A stretch of DNA of 5,351 bases from DATBHZ01 sp036557185. Its GTDB lineage: Bacteria; Actinomycetota; Acidimicrobiia; IMCC26256; JAENVU01. Position 1 is the first letter of the stretch. The number at the start of each line of letters is the position of its first letter. The position numbers and the translations under genes were made by a program. Under the pieces are notes generated by a model. The model was given only the letters and a program-made list of their open reading frames with translations. It ran no database searches and was not told where the DNA came from. The DNA lies in contig DATBHZ010000145.1 of the NCBI GenBank assembly GCA_036557185.1, forward strand, positions 1 to 5,351, written 5' to 3'. Shown one piece after another: positions 1-5,262 of this stretch.

Positions 1-1365
1 GGTTACGCGGGCCAGCTCCTGATCATGCAGTCGACGGGCGGCGTCATGCCTCCCGACTACGTCGCACGGAGGGCTGTCACGCTGCTCGCGAGCGGCCCGA
101 CTGGTGGCGCGATGGGCGCTGCCCTGACCGCCGGGCGGGCGGGCGTCGATGACTTCATAGCGGTCGACATGGGCGGCACGAGCTTCGACCTCTGCCTGGT
201 GCGCGGCGGGCGCCCCGAGATCAAGACGGACTGGAATTGGCGGTACCGGTACTACATCGGCTTGCCGATGGTCGACGTCCAGAGCGTCGGCGCCGGTGGA
301 GGCTCGATCGCGCGTGTGCGCCAGGGCGCGCTGCTGGTCGGCCCCGAGTCCGCGGGATCGGCACCGGGTCCCGTCTGCTACGGGCGCGGCGGCAACCGGC
401 CGACGGTCACCGATGCCGACGCCGTGCTCGGATACCTCCCGAGCACCTCGTTCGCGGGCGGACGGATGCAGCTCGACGTCGACGCGGCACGCGACGCGAT
501 CGAGCGCGACGTGGCCACACCGCTCGGACTCGACGTCGTCGAGGCCGCCTGGGGCATCGAACGGATCGTCAACTCGAACATGGCGAACGCGACGCGGCGC
601 GTACTCGCCTCACACGGTGCGGACCCGCGCGAGCTCGAGCTGATCGCGTACGGCGGCAACGGACCCGTGCATGCGTGGGCGATTGCACGGGAACTCGGGA
701 TCTCCCGCGTGCTCGTCCCGAAAGCGGCGCCCGCGTTCTCCGCGCTCGGCGTGCTGATCGCCGACTACGTCGTCGACCTGGTGCGCTCGTACGTCGTGCC
801 GCTCTCGCAGGTCGACCTCGGGCGCATGCGCAGCCTGATGCTCGAGATCGCCGACGAGGCGCGCAAGGAGATGGAGCCCGCGAGCATCGGCCACAGCGAC
901 GCAGAGCTCGCGTTGTTCGCGCAGATGTGCTACCCGGGCCAGAACTTCGACATGAGCGTGCCCGTCCCCGAGGGCGAGGCGCTGGGCGAAGAGGGCCTGC
1001 TCGATCTCGCGGAGCGCTTCCACGACCAGCACGAGCGCGAGCGCGGGTTCTGCTTCCGCAACCAGCAGCCGCTGGTCCGCGGTGTCCGGCTCGTCGCGCG
1101 CAGCGAGACGCCGAAGCCGGACCACCTCGCGGAGCAGGGCACGGTCACGGAAGCGAGCCGGGCGATCAGGGATCGGCGCAGCGCGTACTTCGACAGCGAG
1201 ATGGTGAGCACTCCCGTCTACGACGGTGCCCTGCTGGGAGCCGGTGCGGAGATCGAGGGGCCAGGGCTCATCGAGGAGCCGTTCACCGTGGTCGTGGTGC
1301 CTCCGGGTGCGACCGCGCGGCTCGACGCGTTGGGCAACTACGACTTGCGCCTCGGACTCGCGTAG
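1..1365 (+). CDS. HyuA-family hydantoinase/oxoprolinase subunit A, C-terminal part (5' end outside window)
   Basis: The frame is open from base 1 (GYAGQLLIMQSTGG...) to TAG at 1363-1365, giving 454 visible residues. Members of the family run to roughly 680-700 residues, so about a third, at the N-terminus, lies outside the window; ATG 25 is internal. Motifs in visible numbering: SGPTGG at 31-36; the ASKHA-type phosphate-binding DMGGTSFD at 56-63; VGAGGGSIA at 96-104; GPESAGSAPGPVCYG at 114-128, followed by PTVTDAD; and GGNGPVHA at 218-225. These are hallmarks of the hydantoinase A/5-oxoprolinase domain, and the remaining ~220 residues match the usual C-terminal domain. The family includes N-methylhydantoinase, 5-oxoprolinase and the acetone/acetophenone carboxylase subunits, all cytoplasmic, generally ATP-dependent and paired with a HyuB subunit. 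The substrate cannot be told from the sequence. No hyuB follows: the next gene converges 6 bases away, so a partner must lie upstream or elsewhere. Family call is secure; the specific enzyme is open. Confidence 0.93.
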   Translation, partial: GYAGQLLIMQSTGGVMPPDYVARRAVTLLASGPTGGAMGAALTAGRAGVDDFIAVDMGGTSFDLCLVRGGRPEIKTDWNWRYRYYIGLPMVDVQSVGAGGGSIARVRQGALLVGPESAGSAPGPVCYGRGGNRPTVTDADAVLGYLPSTSFAGGRMQLDVDAARDAIERDVATPLGLDVVEAAWGIERIVNSNMANATRRVLASHGADPRELELIAYGGNGPVHAWAIARELGISRVLVPKAAPAFSALGVLIADYVVDLVRSYVVPLSQVDLGRMRSLMLEIADEARKEMEPASIGHSDAELALFAQMCYPGQNFDMSVPVPEGEALGEEGLLDLAERFHDQHERERGFCFRNQQPLVRGVRLVARSETPKPDHLAEQGTVTEASRAIRDRRSAYFDSEMVSTPVYDGALLGAGAEIEGPGLIEEPFTVVVVPPGATARLDALGNYDLRLGLA

Positions 1366-1371
1366 GAGGGC

Positions 1372-1560
1372 TCAGGCCGTCGCTTCGTGCGAGGCCCAGA
1401 GCACGGCGTGATCCACGAGCACCGTGCAGTGGTACCGCTGCTCGGCGATCCTCTGCGCTTCGTGCTCCGCCGTGATCGGGTCCTCGGCATCCACGAGCAA
1501 CATGGTGATGCCGTTCCCGCCTTCACGGTCGAGCGTCTGCACCGTCACTCCGTAGGTCAT
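1372..1560 (-). CDS. Small hypothetical protein, 62 aa
   Basis: I do not recognise this protein. It runs from ATG at 1560 to TGA at 1374-1372. The start was chosen because GGGGAG lies six bases upstream; the in-frame ATGs at 1632 and 1587 would add 24 or 9 residues and have no comparable site. The sequence begins MTYGVTVQTLDREGG, then has a hydrophobic strand (GITMLLVDAED), an amphipathic charged segment (ITAEHEAQRIAEQ) and a second strand (YHCTVLVDHAVLWAS), suggesting a compact beta-alpha-beta soluble fold. There is no signal peptide and no membrane segment. The single Cys and three His residues form no clear metal site. It lies 90 bases downstream of the M15 peptidase on the same strand and could be cotranscribed, but its own strong ribosome site argues for independent translation. 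It converges on the HyuA gene with only 6 bases between stops. Coding is supported by the ribosome site and GC-rich third positions; function is unknown. Confidence 0.62.
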   Translation of the reverse strand: MTYGVTVQTLDREGGNGITMLLVDAEDPITAEHEAQRIAEQRYHCTVLVDHAVLWASHEATA

Positions 1561-1566
1561 GTCGAT

Positions 1567-1572
1567 CTCCCC
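1567..1572 (-). promoter_or_regulatory. Shine-Dalgarno site fixing the start of the 62-aa protein
   Basis: Read on the minus strand, GGGGAG lies six bases before ATG 1560. It is the clearest ribosome site on this strand in the window and is the reason for choosing the short start over the two upstream ATGs. Confidence 0.6.
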
Positions 1573-1650
1573 GGTCAGGCCAAGCATCGGACACCGATAT
1601 GCGCGCCTTGAGCCAAGTAGTCCGATCGTCACACCGGCGCCGACGGGCGT

Positions 1651-2439
1651 TCAGGGGGCCGTGTCGAAGTGTTGGTAGTCGATCGCTCCCGTGAAGTATC
1701 CGCCCCATCGCCAGCCGATCGAGGCGAAGGCCGCGACCACCGGATCGCCCGCATGGATCATGCCGGGGGCCTGCAGACCCCGGTTCAGGTACACCTGTGC
1801 ATTGGCATGCTCGGTCCCGCCGTCGGCATTGACGTACGGATTCTGCTGGGGGTTGACGTCGATCGCTGTGCCGTAGGCGTGCCGTGAGAAGCCGCTGCCG
1901 CCCGTAACCGGCCGGCAGTTGAACGCCGACGTGTTGTTCGCCTGGACCGAGAGGTCGTCGCTACCGCCGTAGTCGTCGACGAGCTGCATCCGCTGGATCG
2001 GGAAGCCCAGATCGAAGAGGCGGTGGAACACGCCCACGATCGCGGTCGCCCAGCGCCCCGAGACCGCCATGACGCCGACGTGCATCCGGCCGTCGAATCC
2101 GTGGAACGAGACGTGGAGGAGCCGCAGGTCCGCCGGCGGCACCGGGCAGCCGGGGTGCCACGAGACGTTGGTCATCCGCGCTGCGGTTGCGGGGTCGACG
2201 GCGGTGACCGTACCGACGAAGACGGGAGCCGGGGCAGTGGTCGGCGGCGGCACGGGCCGGGGCGCGCGCACCACCGGACGCGTGGTCGTCGTCGTCGGTG
2301 GCTGCGTGCTCGAAGAAGTGGTCGTCGTCGACGCCTTGCGTCTGGGGTGGTCGGACGCGCTTCCCGATCCCGAGCCGCTGCATCCGGCGAGCGCCACGAT
2401 CACCGCGAGCGCGGCCCACCTCCAGGAGCTGACATGCAT
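1651..2439 (-). CDS. M15-family zinc metallopeptidase, secreted lipoprotein (D-Ala-D-Ala carboxypeptidase-like)
   Basis: The protein has 262 residues, from ATG 2439 to TGA at 1653-1651. Residues 1-20 form a short signal (hydrophobic 9-18) ending in a lipobox, L17-A-G-C20, so the mature protein is probably lipid-anchored at Cys20 on the outer face of the membrane. A low-complexity Ser/Gly then Thr/Pro linker (about 21-72) acts as a spacer. The catalytic domain (about 73-262) contains the M15 signature S185-x-H187-xx-G190-x-A192-x-D194 (FSRHAYGTAIDVN) and, near the end, WRWGGY followed by D254-Y-Q-H257. H187, D194 and H257 are the expected zinc ligands, with D254 the likely catalytic acid/base. 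NNTSAFNCRPVTGG and NPQQNPYV are typical of the M15_4 (VanY-like/L-Ala-D-Glu peptidase) subfamily. It probably cleaves peptide stems of peptidoglycan, but exact bond specificity cannot be inferred. No Shine-Dalgarno precedes the start, and the divergent gene begins 21 bases away, so a leaderless message is possible. An upstream in-frame extension exists but would overlap that gene. Confidence 0.92.
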   Translation of the reverse strand: MHVSSWRWAALAVIVALAGCSGSGSGSASDHPRRKASTTTTSSSTQPPTTTTTRPVVRAPRPVPPPTTAPAPVFVGTVTAVDPATAARMTNVSWHPGCPVPPADLRLLHVSFHGFDGRMHVGVMAVSGRWATAIVGVFHRLFDLGFPIQRMQLVDDYGGSDDLSVQANNTSAFNCRPVTGGSGFSRHAYGTAIDVNPQQNPYVNADGGTEHANAQVYLNRGLQAPGMIHAGDPVVAAFASIGWRWGGYFTGAIDYQHFDTAP

Positions 2440-2460
2440 GTCAACTAGTTTGACCGCCCG
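2440..2460. promoter_or_regulatory. 21-base divergent intergenic region with imperfect palindrome and possible -10 element
   Basis: This is the whole gap between the peptidase ATG (2439, minus) and the dehydrogenase small-subunit ATG (2461, plus). It contains the perfect 8-base palindrome AACTAGTT (2443-2450), extended as GTCAA-CTAG-(T)-TTGAC over 2440-2454 with one extra T. On the plus strand, TAGTTT (2446-2451) fits the TANNNT -10 consensus and lies nine bases before ATG 2461, compatible with a leaderless or nearly leaderless transcript. The minus strand has only the weaker TAGTTG (2447-2442). Neither start has a Shine-Dalgarno. The palindrome could be a regulator half-site pair or simply an AT-rich melting region. 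These roles are inferred, not shown. Confidence 0.35.
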
Positions 2461-3024
2461 ATGCCCACGTTCCTCAGCGACGACGAGTACGCCGTGCTCG
2501 AGGCGGCTTGCGATTGCCTCATCCCGCCGGCGGGCGATCTGCCCGGCGGGCGCGCGCTCGGCGTCGCCGACTACATCGACGGCCTGCTCGGTGCCTTCCT
2601 GGTCGACCCGCCGCGGATCTGGGCCGGCGGGCCGTTCTCGGGTCGCCACGGCGGCGATGCCGGCTTCGACCGGTTCCTCGAGCTCGGGCCCCTCGAGGAG
2701 CTCGCCTGGCGCACGCGCGTCGAGGGCTCGCGCGGCCTGCCCGAGCGCGAGCGCAACGGCCCCACACGCGGATGGCAGGAGCAGTACCGAGCGGGGCTTG
2801 CCGCGCTGGGGGCTGACTTCGCCGAGCTCGGGCCCGACGAGCAACAAGGCCGCCTCGACGAGCACCCGGAGTTCGCCGCTCTCCTCTATCAGCACGCGTG
2901 CGAGGGCGCGTACGGCGCGCCCGAATACGGGGGCAACCGCGGAACGGCCGGGTGGATCGCGATCGGACATCCCGGCGACGTCCAACCACGTGGATACACC
3001 GACGACGAGGTGGCTGGTCCGTGA
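2461..3024 (+). CDS. Gluconate 2-dehydrogenase subunit 3-like protein (GMC dehydrogenase small subunit)
   Basis: The protein has 187 residues. ATG 2461 is the first possible start, because an in-frame TAG lies at 2446-2448. It opens FLSDDEYAVLEAACDCLIPP (residues 4-23), the typical start of the gluconate 2-dehydrogenase subunit 3 family. It ends with the family signature EGAYGAPEYGGNRGTAGWIAIG (about 148-169), then HPGDVQPRGYT. In characterised glucose, gluconate and sorbitol dehydrogenases this small subunit stabilises the FAD subunit and helps its export, usually through a Tat signal. Here there is no twin-arginine or other signal peptide, and the first residues are already the folded domain, so the complex is predicted to be cytoplasmic unless exported another way. 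The gene's TGA overlaps the GTG of the FAD subunit gene, and the pair is a standard one. Residues 55-66 (AGGPFSGRHGGD) belong to the sugar-dehydrogenase-like branch of the family. The family call is strong; the substrate is unknown. Confidence 0.88.
   Translation: MPTFLSDDEYAVLEAACDCLIPPAGDLPGGRALGVADYIDGLLGAFLVDPPRIWAGGPFSGRHGGDAGFDRFLELGPLEELAWRTRVEGSRGLPERERNGPTRGWQEQYRAGLAALGADFAELGPDEQQGRLDEHPEFAALLYQHACEGAYGAPEYGGNRGTAGWIAIGHPGDVQPRGYTDDEVAGP
3007..3013 (+). promoter_or_regulatory. Shine-Dalgarno site for the GMC large subunit, favouring GTG 3021
   Basis: GAGGTGG lies inside the end of the small-subunit gene, seven bases before GTG 3021 and thirteen before ATG 3027. The spacing favours GTG, whose overlap with the upstream stop (GTGA) also suggests translational coupling. 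Confidence 0.5.
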
Positions 3025-4715
3025 CCATGGATTGCGACGCGGTGATCGTCGGCAGCGGGCCGGCAGGTGCGACGGCCGCCGACGTCCTCACCGGAGCCGG
3101 CTGGTCGGTGATCATGCTGGAGAAGGGTCGCAACCATCTCCTCGAGCTCACAGCTCCGTTCGCGCCCATCGGCCACATCTCGAATGACGAGATCAAGTTC
3201 GTGCGACGGCACTTCCTCGGGCCGGATCCATGGCTGGAGCCACGGACCTTCCGGCGCTACGAGGGCGACGAGCCGCACGTCGGCGAGGTCAACAACCTGC
3301 CGTCGACCGTGGGAGGTGGCGGCTTCCACGCCGACGCAAAGCTCCCGCGCTTCCGCGAAGACGACTTCAAGCCGCTGACCGTTGCGGGACCGGTCGAGGC
3401 CGCGGACCTCGTCGACTGGCCGCTCGACTACGACGAGATGGAGCCTTACTACGCGCAGGCGGAAAAGCTGGTGGGCGTGGCCGGGGAAGCCGGCGCCAAT
3501 CCCTTCGCTTCTTGGCGCGCCGACCCGTACCCGATGCCGCCGGGGCCCGACATGTTCTGCGCGACGTTGACCGCCGCCGCGGCAGAGCGCCTCGGCATGC
3601 ATCCCTACCGCGCGCCGACCGGGGTCAACAGCGTGGAGTACGACGGACGGCCGGCCTGCAACAACTGCGGGTTCTGCGGGCACTACGGCTGCCCGATCGA
3701 CGCGAAGGGCGATCCGGTCGCCCCGTTGCGCCGGGCGCTGCGCACGGGCAAGTTGGAGATACGGCCCGAGTCCTACGTCAGCGACATCGTCCTCGACGGC
3801 TCGGGGCGGCAAGCGCGCGGCGTCCGCTACATCGATTCGAGCTTCCAGACCCACGAGATCTCCGCGCGCTTCGTCGTGCTCGGGGCGGGCGCGTTCGAGA
3901 CTCCGCGCCTCCTCCTCCGCAACGAGCTCGGGAATCCCGACGTCGTGGGACGGTTCTTGCAGTACCACTTCCAGACGTTCGTCGTCGGGATCTTCCCCTA
4001 CCGGCTGCACGGCCATCGCGGCCGCGCGGTGACGCACCTGATGGACGACCCGATCGTTCCCGACGATGCGGCGATGAAGGCCGCGCGCGAAGCGGATCTC
4101 CCGTTCATCCGCGGAGGCATCGTCGAGCACGGCGCCGCCAGCCACCCGATCATGGAGGCGACCATCGCCCCGCCGGGCATGCGCCACTCCCAGACCATGC
4201 TCTCCTCGCCGATGCGCGACCGGATGGCGGCATTCACGATGCAAGGTGAGGACCTGCCGCTCGCGTCCAACCGGATCGATCTCGACCCGCGGGTGACCGA
4301 CGTGTACGGCCGTCCCGCTGGACGCGTGACCTACCGCTCCCACGCCCACGAGATCGTGTGCGCGCAGCATTGGGGGCCGCGCCTCGAGGACGTCATGCGC
4401 GACGCGGGCGCCGAGCGCACGTTCTGGGCGAGCGCTCCCCCGATTCCCGGCTCCCGCGGCGACCGGCTCGGAGCGCGGGCGCCGATCTCCCGCCACATCG
4501 TCGGGAGCGCGCGCATGGGTGACGATCCCGCGACGAGCGTGTTCGATCGCTGGCAGCGGATGCACGGTCTCGACAACATCGTCTGCACCGACTCGTCGGT
4601 CTTCCCGACGTCCGCCGGCTACGGGCCTACGCTCACGATCGTGGCGCTCGCGATCCGCGCCTCCCGCGCGCTTGCCGACCTCCCGCCCCTCCGCTCGCAG
4701 CGGCCGCCCACATGA
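3021..4715 (+). CDS. FAD-dependent GMC-family oxidoreductase, dehydrogenase large subunit
   Basis: The protein has 564 residues from GTG 3021 (562 if ATG 3027 is used). The N-terminal Rossmann fold begins at once: DAVIVGSGPAGATAADVL, with G11-x-G13-xx-G16 binding FAD and E34 closing the second strand (VIMLEKG). The STVGGGG loop at 95-101 and LGAGAFETPRLLL at 287-299 are also FAD-domain signatures of the family. C213-xx-C216-xx-C219-x4-C224 (CNNCGFCGHYGC) is the cysteine motif of the gluconate/glucose dehydrogenase branch, which in FAD-glucose dehydrogenase binds a 3Fe-4S cluster. The C-terminal GMC domain has H492 in SRHIVGSARMGDDP, the expected active-site His, then VCTDSSVFPTSAGYGPTLTI (521-540). 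In that last motif the usual Asn before Pro-Thr is Gly535, so the second catalytic residue is absent. It probably oxidises an alcohol, sugar or acid and passes electrons through the cluster to an unknown acceptor. No signal peptide is present. It overlaps the small-subunit gene (GTGA). Oxidoreductase family certain; substrate unknown. Confidence 0.92.
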   Translation: MTMDCDAVIVGSGPAGATAADVLTGAGWSVIMLEKGRNHLLELTAPFAPIGHISNDEIKFVRRHFLGPDPWLEPRTFRRYEGDEPHVGEVNNLPSTVGGGGFHADAKLPRFREDDFKPLTVAGPVEAADLVDWPLDYDEMEPYYAQAEKLVGVAGEAGANPFASWRADPYPMPPGPDMFCATLTAAAAERLGMHPYRAPTGVNSVEYDGRPACNNCGFCGHYGCPIDAKGDPVAPLRRALRTGKLEIRPESYVSDIVLDGSGRQARGVRYIDSSFQTHEISARFVVLGAGAFETPRLLLRNELGNPDVVGRFLQYHFQTFVVGIFPYRLHGHRGRAVTHLMDDPIVPDDAAMKAAREADLPFIRGGIVEHGAASHPIMEATIAPPGMRHSQTMLSSPMRDRMAAFTMQGEDLPLASNRIDLDPRVTDVYGRPAGRVTYRSHAHEIVCAQHWGPRLEDVMRDAGAERTFWASAPPIPGSRGDRLGARAPISRHIVGSARMGDDPATSVFDRWQRMHGLDNIVCTDSSVFPTSAGYGPTLTIVALAIRASRALADLPPLRSQRPPT

Positions 4716-4730
4716 GCGAACGATGAGCGA
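4712..4730 (+). repeat. 8-base direct repeat forming an ATGA-ATGA stepping-stone junction with a four-codon mini-ORF
   Basis: ATGAGCGA occurs at 4712-4719 and again at 4723-4730, an 11-base period. The first ATG overlaps the GMC stop (TGA 4713-4715) and opens a mini-ORF reading M-S-E-R-stop. That stop (TGA 4724-4726) overlaps the second ATG (4723), which starts the next protein with the similar M-S-E. An 11-base insertion or tandem duplication of an original ATGA overlap would explain the arrangement. The mini-ORF could pass terminating ribosomes from one gene to the next, as no Shine-Dalgarno precedes 4723. The repeat is seen directly; the coupling role is inferred. Confidence 0.5.
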
Positions 4731-5172
4731 GGTGCTCTGGCGCGGTCGATGCCGCAGCCGGTGGGCACTCCCGATCGCGATCGCCGGAGCGATCGGCGCA
4801 GTGGCGATGGTGGCGCTGGGCGTGGCGCCGCTGGCGCTCATCTTCGTTGCGCTCGCCGTCGTGATGCTCCCGTTCATCGGCATCACGGTGACCGTCGAGC
4901 CCCAGGGCCTGCGCGTGCGCTACCTCGGTGGCGTCAAGCAGCTCATCCCGCTCGAGCGCATCGAGTCCGTCGATGCGACGAACATCGTGCCGACGCGTTG
5001 GGGTGGCTGGGGCTACCGGGGAAGCCTGCGCGTGCTCAAGGTGGCGGCTGTCGTGCTGCGCAAGGGTGACGGCCTCGTGCTGAACCTCGAGGGCGGCAAG
5101 CGGTTCGCCGTCACCGTCGACGACGCCGTCGACGGGGCGAACGCTCTCGACACCCTCCTGCAGACCCGCTGA
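4723..5172 (+). CDS. Two-helix membrane protein with bacterial PH-like domain
   Basis: The protein has 149 residues, from ATG 4723 to TGA 5170-5172. After a short basic N-terminus (WRGRCRSRW, about 6-14) come two hydrophobic segments, roughly 15-33 and 36-55, with a tight turn between, predicted to form a membrane hairpin. From about 55 onward, strands ITVTVEPQGLRVRYLGG, KQLIPLERIESVDA, a WGGWGYRG motif (93-100), VAAVVLRKGDGLVLNLEGGKRFAVTV and a final helix (VDGANALDTLLQ) follow the pattern of bacterial PH-like domains (DUF3093-like and related small actinobacterial membrane proteins). Both termini are probably cytoplasmic, with the PH-like domain on the inner face. These proteins have no established biochemical role. 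The gene follows the GMC subunit by 7 bases and seems translationally coupled to it, which may be an accident of gene packing or may mean it anchors or assists the dehydrogenase at the membrane. Topology is confident; domain family moderately so; function unknown. Confidence 0.8.
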   Translation: MSEVLWRGRCRSRWALPIAIAGAIGAVAMVALGVAPLALIFVALAVVMLPFIGITVTVEPQGLRVRYLGGVKQLIPLERIESVDATNIVPTRWGGWGYRGSLRVLKVAAVVLRKGDGLVLNLEGGKRFAVTVDDAVDGANALDTLLQTR

Positions 5173-5192
5173 CCCGGGCCTGGCCCACCACG

Positions 5193-5246
5193 CCGACTTT
5201 CTTGCACCTGACGTTGCTATAGCAACGGTTATCGCAAGAAAGTCGG
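5193..5246. repeat. 54-base concentric imperfect palindrome (possible bidirectional terminator or repetitive palindromic element)
   Basis: The outer arms CCGACTTTCTTGC (5193-5205) and GCAAGAAAGTCGG (5234-5246) are perfect reverse complements over 13 bases. Inside is the perfect 16-base palindrome CGTTGCTATAGCAACG (5212-5227). Both share one centre between 5219 and 5220, leaving a symmetric 6-by-6 unpaired stretch (ACCTGA against GTTATC). As RNA this gives a long stem with an internal loop. It lies between a plus-strand stop (5172) and a minus-strand stop (5265), the usual place for a shared terminator, but neither side ends in a T tract. Alternatives are a dispersed palindromic repeat or a dyad bound by a protein. 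The symmetry is plain in the sequence; the role is not. Confidence 0.8.
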
Positions 5247-5262
5247 AAGGGGGCGATCCGGA

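Noticed and set aside
237..1475. A 412-codon plus-strand frame inside the HyuA gene
   Set aside because: Composition is almost entirely Arg/Ala/Gly, as expected from reading GC-rich coding DNA out of frame, and HyuA motifs occupy the correct frame.
1586..1598. Small inverted repeat ATCGG-ACA-CCGAT upstream of the 62-residue gene
   Set aside because: A five-base stem is expected often by chance in DNA of this composition, and no promoter elements sit beside it.
1387..1611. A 74-codon plus-strand frame opposite the 62-residue protein
   Set aside because: It lacks a ribosome site, whereas the minus-strand frame has GGGGAG at good spacing. Some doubt remains because both are short.
2281..2340. 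GTC/GTG triplet-rich tract that might be a microsatellite
   Set aside because: It encodes the Thr/Ser-rich linker of the lipoprotein and is irregular; linker composition explains it.
2440..2985. N-terminal extension of the M15 peptidase (in-frame open sequence up to 2985)
   Set aside because: The extension is antisense to the dehydrogenase small subunit and would bury the lipoprotein signal that starts at ATG 2439. The signal and lipobox fix the start at 2439.
2069..3187. A 372-codon plus-strand frame across the peptidase and small-subunit genes
   Set aside because: It is Ser/Arg/Thr-rich with no domain, runs antisense to the peptidase and out of frame with the small subunit, both of which have family motifs.
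2889..4886. A 665-codon open frame on the minus strand opposite the GMC large subunit
   Set aside because: It mirrors the GMC gene's codon bias, has an Arg/His/Val/Ala-rich composition with no recognisable domain, and lies wholly antisense to a gene with clear FAD and GMC motifs. It is a GC-rich shadow frame.
5176..5186. GGGCC-T-GGCCC just after the membrane-protein stop as a terminator hairpin
   Set aside because: A one-base loop cannot form a normal hairpin without opening the stem, and no T tract follows.
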